Shown: piece after piece, positions 17,172-26,200 of the stretch
Position numbering within the stretch: the first letter of the stretch is position 1
Layout: each line of letters starts with the position of its first letter
From: Natronorubrum texcoconense
Lineage (GTDB): Archaea; Halobacteriota; Halobacteria; Halobacteriales; Natrialbaceae
NCBI RefSeq assembly: GCF_900100335.1
Contig: NZ_FNFE01000003.1
Coordinates: 372,001-436,000 of the forward strand
Direction of reading: 5' to 3'
DNA length: 64,000 nt
Notes under the pieces: generated by a model
Told to the model about the DNA's origin: nothing
The model's database searches: none
Seen by the model: only the letters and a program-made list of their open reading frames with translations
Translations under genes and position numbers: made by a program

Positions 17172-18080
17172 TTACGCCGTGCCGTAGACCTCGTCGCGGA
17201 CCCAGTCGTACCCCTTGTCCTCGAGCTGCTCGGCGAGCTCCGGACCGCCGCTTTTGGCGATTCGACCGTCGATCATCACGTGGACGTGATCGGGCTCGAC
17301 GTAGTCGAGGATGCGCTGGTAGTGGGTGATCTGAAGGACACCGGTGCCCTCCTCGTCGCGTAGCGCGTTGATGCCGTTCGAAACGTCCTGCAGCCGGTCG
17401 ATGTCGAGCCCGGAGTCGATCTCGTCGAGGACGGCGATCGACGGCTCGAGGATGGCTGCCTGCAAAACCTCGTTCTGCTTCTTCTCCCCGCCGGAGAAGC
17501 CGGCGTTGAGGTAGCGCTGGGCGAACTTCTCGTCCATGTCCAGTGCTTCCATCTTCTCCTGGAGGATCTGCTGGAACTCGGCGACGCCGACGTCACCTTC
17601 GTCGACGTTGCCCTCCATCGGCGAGGTCTCGAATCCTGCCTCCTCCTCTTCTTCTTCCTCGGCGTCGTCGTCCTCGAAGAGCTCTTCTCGCTCTTCGATC
17701 TTGGCGTTGAGCGCCGTGCGCAGGAAGTTCGTCATCGTGACGCCGTCGATCTCGGCCGGATACTGGAAGCCGAGGAAGACGCCGAGTGCGGCCCGCTCGT
17801 TTGGCTCGAGGTCGAGCAGGTTCCAGGTTCGCTGGTCCTCGTCGATCTCGATTTCGTCGCCGAACTCGCCCTCCTCGAGATGGAGGAGGACCTCGCCTTC
17901 GGTGACCTCGTACTCCGGGTGGCCGGCGATGACCTTCGCGGTCGTCGACTTCCCGGAGCCGTTCGGCCCCATCAGGGCGTGAATCTCGCCCGACTTGACC
18001 TCGAGGTCGACGCCCTCGAGAATCTTCTCGTCGCCCTCAGCCACTTCCGCGTGCAGGTTGCGTAGTTCGAGACGTGCCAT
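17172..18080 (-). CDS. sufC: Fe-S assembly ATPase SufC
   Basis: 302 residues. ABC ATPase with Walker A GPNGSGKSTT, signature FSGGEKKQNEV and Walker B IAVLDEIDSGLDIDRL. It is longer than the ~250-residue bacterial SufC because of a strongly acidic insertion at about 130-160 (DDDAEEEEEEEAGF and following), a common haloarchaeal adaptation. First gene of sufCBD. An 18-bp perfect palindrome lies 47-64 nt upstream. Confidence 0.96.
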   Translation of the reverse strand: MARLELRNLHAEVAEGDEKILEGVDLEVKSGEIHALMGPNGSGKSTTAKVIAGHPEYEVTEGEVLLHLEEGEFGDEIEIDEDQRTWNLLDLEPNERAALGVFLGFQYPAEIDGVTMTNFLRTALNAKIEEREELFEDDDAEEEEEEEAGFETSPMEGNVDEGDVGVAEFQQILQEKMEALDMDEKFAQRYLNAGFSGGEKKQNEVLQAAILEPSIAVLDEIDSGLDIDRLQDVSNGINALRDEEGTGVLQITHYQRILDYVEPDHVHVMIDGRIAKSGGPELAEQLEDKGYDWVRDEVYGTA

Positions 18081-18126
18081 AGTACTCTGTCGTCTGAAGG
18101 GTGGGTCGTCTGACTGATAACGGTTT

Positions 18127-18144
18127 CGTATCCAATTGGATACG
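18127..18144. promoter_or_regulatory. Perfect 18-bp palindrome upstream of sufC: candidate operator
   Basis: CGTATCCAATTGGATACG is its own reverse complement. It lies 47-64 nt before the sufC ATG, just upstream of a weak TATA-like TTATCA (about 18116-18121, minus strand), where a dimeric regulator could control BRE/TATA access. Size and symmetry suit a DtxR-type or other metal-sensing regulator. Identity of the binder is inferred. Confidence 0.55.
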
Positions 18145-18208
18145 GTTTCGCATCGCCAAAATAAGTTCCCACATTAGGAACAGAGATGCGTACCAGTGGA
18201 AAGTCGAA

Positions 18209-19006
18209 TCAACTCATTTCGAGAACTTGCCTACCGATATCGCCTCCGATTATCGGACCGTGACCCTCCAAAAGGGCTCTCTGCTGACCTTCCGGCAAAT
18301 GTTCCATGAGCGTATGGCAAAGACGACAGAGTTGGACCAGATTATCCATCGTATGTGCATCTGCTGGATCGGAGAACGCACGGATTGGACGAATGTGATG
18401 TACATCTAGATTTCGACCGATATCGTTCGAGTCGGCTTCACATAATTTACACGTGTTTCCGTCCCGCTCTCTCACACGTCGACGAACGTTCTTCCACTTG
18501 CCAGTGTAAAACTGAGTCTGGGAGTCAGGATCCCACTGATGGTGTTTCTCACCACGCCGATGTTGGGATTGCCACTCGGCGTAACAACTGAGATCACAGA
18601 AATGGTTCGATTTCGTTCGTAGACGACTTGGATACACTTTTTTCGAGTCCCCACAATTCGAGCACTCGACTGACTCCTTTCCCTTCCACCACGGGCTACT
18701 TTCTCCGTTGAGATGTCCCGTCTCTTTTAAAAGCTTACCTTGACATTGGTTATCACAGAAGAAGCGTTCAGACTGGTCGTACTCACACGGTGGTATCTCT
18801 TTTTGAGTTCCACAGTACTCGCAATGGACTTCGTGTGCTTCCACATCTTGGTTCGCCGTTCGGCGGTCGATTCCATGCTCTTCCATCCGATTATAGACGG
18901 TCGTCATCGAACAATCAACCTTGTCCGCGATTTCCGATAGTGTCATCTCCTCCTCATGGTACCAGTAGTGGAGTTTTTTAGCCGAGATAGTGATCTTCTT
19001 AGGCAT
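18209..19006 (-). CDS. HNH endonuclease with N-terminal HTH and zinc ribbons
   Basis: 265 residues from ATG 19006 (MPKKITISAKKLHYWYHEE); starts at ATG 19021 or GTG 19051 are also open. The N-terminus is an HTH (MTLSEIADKVDCSMTTVYNRMEEHGI). Cys-pair zinc ribbons follow (CEYCG, FFCDNQCQG, CSNCG, FCDLSC). The C-terminal HNH domain has CKLCEAD, LDVHHIRPIRAF, DNLVQLCRLCH. This layout is seen in free-standing HNH nucleases of halophilic archaea and their viruses. The gene is visibly AT-richer than its neighbours, which suggests lateral transfer. It separates sufC from polB. Confidence 0.85.
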   Translation of the reverse strand: MPKKITISAKKLHYWYHEEEMTLSEIADKVDCSMTTVYNRMEEHGIDRRTANQDVEAHEVHCEYCGTQKEIPPCEYDQSERFFCDNQCQGKLLKETGHLNGESSPWWKGKESVECSNCGDSKKVYPSRLRTKSNHFCDLSCYAEWQSQHRRGEKHHQWDPDSQTQFYTGKWKNVRRRVRERDGNTCKLCEADSNDIGRNLDVHHIRPIRAFSDPADAHTMDNLVQLCRLCHTLMEHLPEGQQRALLEGHGPIIGGDIGRQVLEMS

Positions 19007-19158
19007 TAGTTCCACCGTCATCTGCACCGATTGATTGTTCCATATGGCCACTTACTGGTGTGACATAATAGTTAGATCGATGTCACCTCATCTCTTTTAC
19101 GGCATTCACTGAGTCAAAATCGATCTTCTGAATTGGAATTGACTCCCCTCGTACGGGA

Positions 19159-21888
19159 CTACCAGTATTGATCGAGGCCTTGCTGTTCCTGTCCGCTTTT
19201 AACTTCAGCCCACGAGACGCCGAGGGCTTCGAGAATCCGTTCGATCGGGCCCTGCAACGTTTTCTCGAGCATCTTGTCGTAGTCGACCTCGAACTCGTCG
19301 GGGATCTGGTCGTCGTACTCGAAGCAGATCACGTCGGGGTCGCGCTTGAACGCGCCGTAGAGGGGGTCCGTCTGGGGGTTGAACCCTTCCTCGCTCTCCA
19401 TGCGTCGGAAGAACGCGGGGTCGACTCGGTCGAGGTAGAGCCGCTTGGGTTTGCTGCCGCGCTGGAAGTTGGTTCCCAACAGGAGGTTGGCGTACTTCGC
19501 GCCTCTGACCTGGGCCGTGTCGGTGTCGTAGTTGTCCAGACGCTTGCCGATACCACCGGGGATGGCGATCTGCTCGAGTGAGATATTCCCCGTCTGTACG
19601 TCTTCGATGATGCCGTTGACGTAGTCCTTCGTGCCCTCGATGTCGCCGTCCCTGACGATCATCTCGATGACCTTGTGCTGAACTTCCTTCGTAATCGGGG
19701 CGATGTCCGAGCGCTGGTACTCGAAGCCGACGATGTCGATGGTGTCGACGTCCTTGCCTTCCTTCCAGGTGATGTGTCCGGCGTAGCGTTTCTTCTTGCC
19801 CGCCTGGAAGAACCGGCGGTAGAGTTTCTCGAACTCGATCTGGAAGCGGTGTTCCTCCGCGTTCAGATCCTCGCGCGCGAAGTCGTCGTAGCGGTCGTTG
19901 ATGTACTCTTCAATTTCGAACGATTGCTCGAGGGCGTCTTCCTTCGGGACGCCGGGACCGAGCTCGAGCATGACGGAGTCCGTGTCACCGTACGCGACGG
20001 TGTAGTCGAGTTCCGTGGCGGCGGTCTCCGTGAACTCGATCACTTCGCGCCCGGTGGCCGTAATCGCGGACGCCGCCTCCTTGTCGTAGAGCCGGAACTG
20101 CTCCCAGCCCGAGACGCCGTAGAGCGAGTTCATGATGACCTTCACCGCGCCCTGCTGGCGATCGTACTGCTCGTACTCGAGGCTTCCCGGCTCGTACTCG
20201 TTGCGCAGGGACTTCTTCTCCTCGCGCTCTGCGAGCAGTTCGGTGATCATCTCGCGCATGACGCCGTCGGGCTCCTTCCGAAAGTGGATCGGCTCGGGCT
20301 TCGTGGGCGCGACGTAGGTCTCCCCGTCGTACGTCTCGGGGTCGACCTTCGTCTCCGGCGACGCGTTGACCGTCGTCATACACATCGGGTACAGCGACTT
20401 CAGGTCGAGCACGGTGACGTTCTCCTTGACGCCCGTGATCGGATCGAAGACGGCCCCGCCCTCGTACTCCTCGCCGGCCTCCTGTTGGCCCTTCGAGGGC
20501 AGCGAGAACCGACCGTACGCTTCGTGGAGGACGTACATGTCCACCGCGTCGCCCGGCGTCGGCGCGTCCTCTAACTTACAGCCGACGAACGAGCGCACCT
20601 CGTCCCAGAAGGTGATGATCTCCTGCTGGCGGTCGAGTTCGACGCAGAGTTCGACGTCACGGAGGTTGTACTCGAGCAGTTTCGTCGGGTCGACCTCCCA
20701 GAGGTCGCCGATATCGCCGGTATAGCGCTCCTTTCCGACCCCTAACTCGGACTCGCCGACCGCATCCAGGCGGTAGGAATCGAGTTCGGAGAAGACCATC
20801 CGCTGGTAGCCGTAGAGCAGGTCGAAGACGACCCGGCCTTTGATGTCCGGGCCACCCCAGTTGCTGCGCCAGACCTCGTCGACCCGCGAGAGTCGATCGA
20901 TCGAGAGGTCGTAGTCGTGGTGGGAGCCCGCGAGTTCCTCGAGACGGTCCAAGAAGTACGGCGCGTCGAAGTCCTCGAAGTTCCAGCCCGTGAGGACGTC
21001 GGGATCCGTGTCTCGGATGTAGTCGACGAACGCCTCGAGCATCGCCTCCTCCTCCTCGAATGCCCGTACTTCGTGGTCGATCTCGCCCTCGATCGGTTCG
21101 TACGCCTCGATCTCGGTGGGGATCTCCCCGTCGCCGACCGGGGCCTCGTAGAGCCACATGATGTACTCGTCGCGGTAGGAGTCGTGGCTGGTGAGACAGA
21201 CGATCGGTTCCTCGCCGTCTTCGGGAAAGCCCGCCCGGTCGTTGACCTCGATGTCGAAGGTGTTGACGCGCGGGTCGGCGTCGACGTCGACCGCCTCGAG
21301 TTCGTCGTGGGGGACGATCAGCGAGTCGTCGTCGGCGCGCCGTTCCGGCACCCGAACGCCGCTGCGGATGTCCTTGTCGATCAGGAGCCGATTCGGAAAG
21401 AGGATGTCGGCCTCGAAGTGCTGAAACTCGTCGCGGACCTGTCCGACGTCGCGGGGCGTCTGGCCGAAGATTTTCGTCAGTTTCTCGCCGCGGATACTCT
21501 CGTAGGGCTCGCCGTTCTCGCCGACCTCGCGGCTGCCGGTCAGCCGGTCGTACTGTTCTTCGGGCGGCCGCTCGAGGCTGTCCGTCGGCGCGTAAAAGTA
21601 CGGCCGGAAGCCGACGACCTGCACGTGCTCGAGTTCGCCGTCGGCCGTTCGGCCGAAGACGTGCACGATCGGTCGCTCCTCGTCGCCGTAGCCGGCGATG
21701 GTGTAGTCCACCTGCATCACGGCGAGTTCGAGTTCGCCGTCGGCCTCGGGAACCGCCTCCTCGACGACGTCGATCACGTCGGTACCGTCCGAGCCGCCGT
21801 TGCCGGCGATGGCTTTCGCTTCCTCCGCCGGTCGCTCGGCGGACTCGTCGGAAAATGCCTCGAGTCCAGTTTGGCCCGCCTCAGTCAT
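19159..21888 (-). CDS. polB: Family B DNA polymerase (PolB)
   Basis: 909 residues from ATG 21888 (MTEAGQTGLEAFSDES). The frame continues to 22608 but that part is unlike PolB, and a TATA box at 21912-21919 sits correctly for this start. Exonuclease motifs: FDIEV, NFEDFDAPYFLDRL, YNLRDVELC. Polymerase motifs: DLKSLYPMCM, KVIMNSLYGVSG, YGDTDSVM. All three usual intein insertion points are uninterrupted. Replicative/repair polymerase with proofreading. The N-terminus carries an acidic haloarchaeal extension. Confidence 0.96.
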   Translation of the reverse strand: MTEAGQTGLEAFSDESAERPAEEAKAIAGNGGSDGTDVIDVVEEAVPEADGELELAVMQVDYTIAGYGDEERPIVHVFGRTADGELEHVQVVGFRPYFYAPTDSLERPPEEQYDRLTGSREVGENGEPYESIRGEKLTKIFGQTPRDVGQVRDEFQHFEADILFPNRLLIDKDIRSGVRVPERRADDDSLIVPHDELEAVDVDADPRVNTFDIEVNDRAGFPEDGEEPIVCLTSHDSYRDEYIMWLYEAPVGDGEIPTEIEAYEPIEGEIDHEVRAFEEEEAMLEAFVDYIRDTDPDVLTGWNFEDFDAPYFLDRLEELAGSHHDYDLSIDRLSRVDEVWRSNWGGPDIKGRVVFDLLYGYQRMVFSELDSYRLDAVGESELGVGKERYTGDIGDLWEVDPTKLLEYNLRDVELCVELDRQQEIITFWDEVRSFVGCKLEDAPTPGDAVDMYVLHEAYGRFSLPSKGQQEAGEEYEGGAVFDPITGVKENVTVLDLKSLYPMCMTTVNASPETKVDPETYDGETYVAPTKPEPIHFRKEPDGVMREMITELLAEREEKKSLRNEYEPGSLEYEQYDRQQGAVKVIMNSLYGVSGWEQFRLYDKEAASAITATGREVIEFTETAATELDYTVAYGDTDSVMLELGPGVPKEDALEQSFEIEEYINDRYDDFAREDLNAEEHRFQIEFEKLYRRFFQAGKKKRYAGHITWKEGKDVDTIDIVGFEYQRSDIAPITKEVQHKVIEMIVRDGDIEGTKDYVNGIIEDVQTGNISLEQIAIPGGIGKRLDNYDTDTAQVRGAKYANLLLGTNFQRGSKPKRLYLDRVDPAFFRRMESEEGFNPQTDPLYGAFKRDPDVICFEYDDQIPDEFEVDYDKMLEKTLQGPIERILEALGVSWAEVKSGQEQQGLDQYW

Positions 21889-21911
21889 GGTATCGGGGTT
21901 GGAAGCGATCG

Positions 21912-21919
21912 AATAAAAA
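21912..21919 (-). promoter_or_regulatory. TATA box of polB
   Basis: AATAAAAA on the plus strand (TTTTTATT for the gene), 24-31 nt before ATG 21888. Confidence 0.6.
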
Positions 21920-21993
21920 CCCCCATACTTCGGCTGGTCGTCCCGCTCGCACGACCCGGCGGGTTCCCTCCGAGTTTTGCAGGGGCAACAAGA

Positions 21994-22001
21994 CATATAA
22001 T
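21994..22001 (+). promoter_or_regulatory. TATA box of the DUF7331-like gene, divergent to polB
   Basis: CATATAAT-type box 29-36 nt before ATG 22030. Its own start region and the polB promoter share a 140-bp divergent intergenic region. Confidence 0.5.
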
Positions 22002-22029
22002 GTGGTAACACATACCATAGCATCAGGTG

Positions 22030-22212
22030 ATGGAAGTGTCCACCGAAGTGAACGACGATACGACGGATCGAAGCGAGCCGCGTAGTGAACCCGAGGGCAC
22101 CGCGACAGTCGAGTCCTACGAGACGGAGGACGGTGTCGTGTTCTACGATGCCGAGAACCCGCTCGCGTGGGTAGAGACCTCCCAGACGCTCACGCTCACG
22201 GAACTCGCCTGA
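22030..22212 (+). CDS. Small DUF7331-like protein
   Basis: 60 residues from ATG 22030; a GTG at 22027 is also in frame. The C-terminal half, VESYETEDGVVFYDAENPLA, matches a small haloarchaeal family that I recall as DUF7331 (ending with ...NPLAWVE and a final leucine-rich segment). Acidic, soluble, no cysteines. Function unknown. Expressed divergently from polB. Confidence 0.7.
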   Translation: MEVSTEVNDDTTDRSEPRSEPEGTATVESYETEDGVVFYDAENPLAWVETSQTLTLTELA

Positions 22213-22303
22213 TCGATCTATCGACTGTACTGAACGCCGCCGAACGCGAACCGCCCCACCCCGAACGCGAACGTTTTTTGGGTTACTCGCCGACGATTCG
22301 ACT

Positions 22304-22846
22304 GTGGGACTCGACCGGAGCGAACACGAACCCGACGAGTACGACCCCGAGGAGGAGTTCAGGGACCCGGAGAGCGACTCCCTGACGATTCCACAGGTCC
22401 CGACCGAGAACGCGGGGTCGGATCTGCGCTCCGATCTGAAATCGGAGTTCGAGGAGGATGCGATCCCGGAGCCCGAGTTTTCGGCGGCGGAAACCGACGT
22501 CGACGGAGAGACGCTCAAGAACTTCTGGGCGCTGGTGCTCGTCATCAACGCCGCCGTACTGGCGTACGCGCTCGCAGCGCTGTTTCTGGTCTTCGAAGGG
22601 GCGACCACGTACGCCGGTTACCTGTTCGCCGCCGGACTCGTCCTCACCGGGTTCGGTATTCAGCGATATCGAACCGTTCGGCGCGACATCGAGTCCGACT
22701 CGAGCACGACCGATCCAGCGGGCGACTCGGCTGAGGGATCGTCGAGGGACGACAGGACCGACGAGGCGACGGCGAGCGGTAGAGAAACGGACACTACGGG
22801 AGCTTCCGACGATGATCAGACGGGCAAAGCGGTGGACGACGATTAG
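22304..22846 (+). CDS. Two-helix membrane protein, DUF7322-like
   Basis: 180 residues from GTG 22304. The N-terminal ~65 residues are acidic and proline-rich. Then come two membrane helices, FWALVLVINAAVLAYALAAL and AGYLFAAGLVLTGFGIQRY, ending in basic RYRTVRRD. The last ~55 residues are low-complexity acidic. It resembles a haloarchaeal family recorded, I believe, as DUF7322. No enzymatic motif. It lies between polB and rad50 genes. Confidence 0.6.
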   Translation: MGLDRSEHEPDEYDPEEEFRDPESDSLTIPQVPTENAGSDLRSDLKSEFEEDAIPEPEFSAAETDVDGETLKNFWALVLVINAAVLAYALAALFLVFEGATTYAGYLFAAGLVLTGFGIQRYRTVRRDIESDSSTTDPAGDSAEGSSRDDRTDEATASGRETDTTGASDDDQTGKAVDDD

Positions 22847-22953
22847 ACGAACGGGACGACGAAGGACAACGCCGATCGGAAATAGTTGATCGCAGGCGAA
22901 ACTACTTCAGGAGGAGTCACCCAACAACAATCATCGGCCGATCACGACCGATC

Positions 22954-23424
22954 ATGAAAACCGTCCAAGACGACACCGGCAAACGATATCTGCTTCTCAA
23001 ACGGTCCGAACACGCGAGCCTCGTCCGCGACCCGCAGAACGGCAACGAGTGTTACGTCCAGAACGACCGTCTCGAGGATCTCGAGAGCGAATCCGCACTC
23101 GAGACGGCCACGGGTTGCGTGAGCGATCCGGTGAAGACGCTCCTGACGAACGTCCACGACGAGGCGACGCTCGGACTGCTCGTCGAACTCGAGGAGCGCG
23201 GCCCGCTCGGCGTCCGCACCCTTCTCAACGCCTACGACTTCTGCGAGAGCGATCTCCACGGGCGACTCACAGTGTTGACGGCGGCCGGGCTCATCGAGGA
23301 GGCCGAGGTCGGCGGCGAGCGCGGCTATCGGGTTACGGAGACGTGCGGTCGCGCACTCGAGGTGATCCGCGTCGACGCGGGCGAGGAACCGTCCGCTACA
23401 GCGGAGACGTCCGACGTCTCGTAG
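22954..23424 (+). CDS. Winged-helix domain protein next to rad50
   Basis: 156 residues. N-terminal beta-rich part (KRYLLLKRSEHASLVRDPQNGNECYV), then a winged-helix-like region: ATLGLLVELEERGPLGVRTLLNAYDFCESDLHGRLTVLTAAGLIEEAEVGGERGYRVTETCGRALE (residues about 68-140). Probably a regulator or DNA-associated factor; I believe this is the family listed as DUF7346. It is convergent with rad50, with 82 bp between stops. Confidence 0.6.
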   Translation: MKTVQDDTGKRYLLLKRSEHASLVRDPQNGNECYVQNDRLEDLESESALETATGCVSDPVKTLLTNVHDEATLGLLVELEERGPLGVRTLLNAYDFCESDLHGRLTVLTAAGLIEEAEVGGERGYRVTETCGRALEVIRVDAGEEPSATAETSDVS

Positions 23425-23506
23425 AGTGAACTGAACGAAAGTCAGTCTTGACGCGCCTGCCACCCACTCCTCGCTTAGAGAAGGCCAACCCTCGAGCGGC
23501 TCACTC

Positions 23507-26200
23507 TCAGTCGGAGGCGAGCAGTTCGATCTCCGGCGGCTCACCGCGCTCGAGTCGCGAGCGGTTCGACGTCGCGTCCTTTTCGACGCTGACCAGCGAG
23601 TCCGCCGCGCCGACGAGTTCCTCGTCGTGGCTGACGACCACGATCTGTTCGACGCCCAGATCGCGCATGGATTCCACCAGCGAGACGAGCTGCGTGACGT
23701 GACCCGAGTCGAGGAAGACGGTCGGCTCGTCCAGAATCAGCGGCGGCATCGGCGCCGCTCCCTCGACGCCCTCGGCGAGCAGGCGATAGATCGCACAGCG
23801 GAGGCTGAGGTTGAACAGCGCGCGTTCGCCGCCCGAGAGCTGTTCGGGCTCGAGCGCTTCGCCGTCTTTCTGGTAGACGGTCAGCCGGTACTCGCCGTCC
23901 AGATCGATCGCCGCGTAGGAGTCGTTCTGGTAGACCAGATCGAACGTCTCGTTGAGCAACCGCTCGAGGGTCTCGACGTTGCGCTGGCGCAGTTCCGACC
24001 GCAGGTCGGCGTAGGTCGCCTGCAGCGTCTCGGCCTCGTCGTACAGCGACTCGAGGCGCTCGCAGCGCTCTTCGAGTCCCGCCAGTTCCTCGCGTCGTTC
24101 CTCGAGTTCCTCGAGTTCGCGCTCGACGGCGCCGATCGCGTTCTGGAGGTTCGTCCGCTTTTCCTCGAGTTTCTCGAGTTTCGTGTCGACCTTCTCGATG
24201 TAGTTTTCCGCGTTCTGCTTGTCCTCGCGGGCGGTCGCGACCCGGTCCTCGTCGAACTCGGACTCGAGGTCGCGCTTGCGCTCGCGTTTGCTCGAGAGCG
24301 TCTCGCGGCGCTCGTCGTTCATCGTCTGCCAGTCCTGCCGACGCTCCCGGCGGTTCTCGACGTCGGTCGCGAGCTCTGCGCGCTCGGCGTCGATATCGGC
24401 GACGCGGCGCAGCGACTCGAGCGTCTCCTTGATCTCGCCGCGTTCGGTGTTGATCGCACCGAGTTCGGATCGAGTGTCGTCGACCTCGCCCTCGAGTTCG
24501 TCGGCTTTCGCGCGGTTCTCCTCCGCGTCGGTCTCGTACTCCTCGGCGTCCTCGCGCAGTCGGTCGCGCTGCTCGCGTCGATCCGCGAGCGTCTCGCGCT
24601 TTTCGGCGACCAGCGTCTCGATATTGTCGCGGTTCTCCTCGAGTCGGTCGACTTGCCGTTCGGCCTCCCGAAGCTCCTCGGCGCGCTCGATCCGCTCGTC
24701 GAGGTCGTCGCGCTCGGCCTCGAGATCCTCGAGTCGCCCCTCGCGGTCGGCGAGTTCCTCGCGTTTCTCGTCGAGCACGTCGACGTGCGGCGAGTCTTCG
24801 ACGGGTTGACCGCACTCCGGACACTTCCCTTCCTCGAGCAGCCGTTCGCCCTCCTCGATCGCGTTCTCGACGGTTCGGATGTCGGCCGTGACGTCGCCGA
24901 TTTCGTTCGTCAGCTCCTGACGGTCGGTCTCGAGGGAGTCGATCCGGTCGGCTGCCTCGCCGAACTCGATCGGTGCGTCAGTGAAGCGATCCCGTGCGGT
25001 CTCGATCTGCTCCTCGAGATCCTCGAGGTCCGATTCGCGGTCCTCGATTGCGCTCTCGTCACTCTCGAGCGTCGCTTCGAGTTCGTCGGCCTCCTCGCGT
25101 GCGGCCTCGGCTTGTGACTCGAGGTCGTCGGCTTCATCGCGAAGGCGTTCGATTTCGCCGGTGGTCTCCGTGATCGAGACGCGAACGTCCTCGAGGTCGT
25201 CCCGCAGTTCCTCGTCGCGAGCCTCGAGATCTGCGATTCGTTCGTCGACCGCGTCCGCTCGATCGCCGCCGTCGGATCCGGCGTCGAGGTCGACCTCTGC
25301 CAGCAGTCCTTCGCGCTCGGCAGCGAGTTCCTCGCGTCGCTCCTCGAGGTCGCGGATCTCGTCTTTCGCGTCCTCGCGCTCGCGTTCGGTCTCCTCGATC
25401 TTCGATCGGAGGTCGTCGATATCGGCCTCGAGCGTCTCGATCTCCTCGCGCGTCTCCTCGTGGCGCTCGAGGACGTCCTCGGCGGTCTCCAGCGTTTTTC
25501 GTGCCTGCTCGCGCTGGTCTTCGAAGCGGTCGATATCCTCTGTCACGTCGGCCTGGTTGGACTCGAGGTTGTTGAGGCGCTCGTGGAGTCCCTTCTCCTC
25601 CTTTTGTTCGACCTGCTGGCGGACGTTCTCGAGGACCTCCCGCTGGCCGTCGAGCACCGACTTGACCCCGAGGCGGGCGTCGCTGGCCCGTTCGCGGTAG
25701 TCCTCGAGCGCCCCCAGCTGGAGGAGGTCGTCGATCATGTCCTGACGGTCGCTCGGCGAGGCGTGGATCAGTTTGTTGACCTCGCCCTGGCGGACGTACG
25801 CGCAGTTGACGAACGCCTCGGCGTCCATGCGCAGGAGTTCGGTGATCTCCCGGCGAACGTCGCGGGCGCCCTCGATCGTCTCGCTGGGCGTCTCGAGGAC
25901 ACACTTCGTCGTCGTCGCCCGATCGCCTCGGAGCTTGAGGTGGCGCTCGATGTGGTACTCGCGGCCGTCGTGGGTGAAGTGGAGTTCGACCTCCGCTTCC
26001 TCCTCGCCGGTCGTGATCACGTCGTCTAAGGTTCGGTCGTCCAGCGCCTTCGACCCGTAGAGCGCGAAGAACACGGCCTCGAGCAGCGTCGACTTCCCGC
26101 TGCCGTTGACGCCGTGGACGACGGTGACGCCGTGCTCGAGACCGAGGTCGGCCTCCCCGTAACACTTGAAGTTCAGCAGGCGGACGCGGTCGACTTTCAC
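23507..26200 (-). CDS. rad50: DNA double-strand break repair ATPase Rad50
   Basis: 897 residues. Walker [22 protein letters not shown], signature [17 protein letters not shown] and Walker [15 protein letters not shown] flank two long coiled coils rich in E/R/L. The zinc hook CPECGQPV is at about residue 460, midway. With Mre11 it tethers and processes broken DNA ends. Its ATG overlaps the mre11 stop by 4 nt (ATGA), so the two are translationally coupled. Confidence 0.97.
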   Translation of the reverse strand: MKVDRVRLLNFKCYGEADLGLEHGVTVVHGVNGSGKSTLLEAVFFALYGSKALDDRTLDDVITTGEEEAEVELHFTHDGREYHIERHLKLRGDRATTTKCVLETPSETIEGARDVRREITELLRMDAEAFVNCAYVRQGEVNKLIHASPSDRQDMIDDLLQLGALEDYRERASDARLGVKSVLDGQREVLENVRQQVEQKEEKGLHERLNNLESNQADVTEDIDRFEDQREQARKTLETAEDVLERHEETREEIETLEADIDDLRSKIEETEREREDAKDEIRDLEERREELAAEREGLLAEVDLDAGSDGGDRADAVDERIADLEARDEELRDDLEDVRVSITETTGEIERLRDEADDLESQAEAAREEADELEATLESDESAIEDRESDLEDLEEQIETARDRFTDAPIEFGEAADRIDSLETDRQELTNEIGDVTADIRTVENAIEEGERLLEEGKCPECGQPVEDSPHVDVLDEKREELADREGRLEDLEAERDDLDERIERAEELREAERQVDRLEENRDNIETLVAEKRETLADRREQRDRLREDAEEYETDAEENRAKADELEGEVDDTRSELGAINTERGEIKETLESLRRVADIDAERAELATDVENRRERRQDWQTMNDERRETLSSKRERKRDLESEFDEDRVATAREDKQNAENYIEKVDTKLEKLEEKRTNLQNAIGAVERELEELEERREELAGLEERCERLESLYDEAETLQATYADLRSELRQRNVETLERLLNETFDLVYQNDSYAAIDLDGEYRLTVYQKDGEALEPEQLSGGERALFNLSLRCAIYRLLAEGVEGAAPMPPLILDEPTVFLDSGHVTQLVSLVESMRDLGVEQIVVVSHDEELVGAADSLVSVEKDATSNRSRLERGEPPEIELLASD

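Noticed and set aside
21889-22608. N-terminal extension of PolB (open to 22608)
   Set aside because: The extension overlaps the divergent DUF7331-like and DUF7322-like genes and is unlike PolB. A TATA box fits ATG 21888.
23627-25117. Long open frame opposite rad50
   Set aside because: It is a shadow of rad50's repetitive coiled-coil codons.
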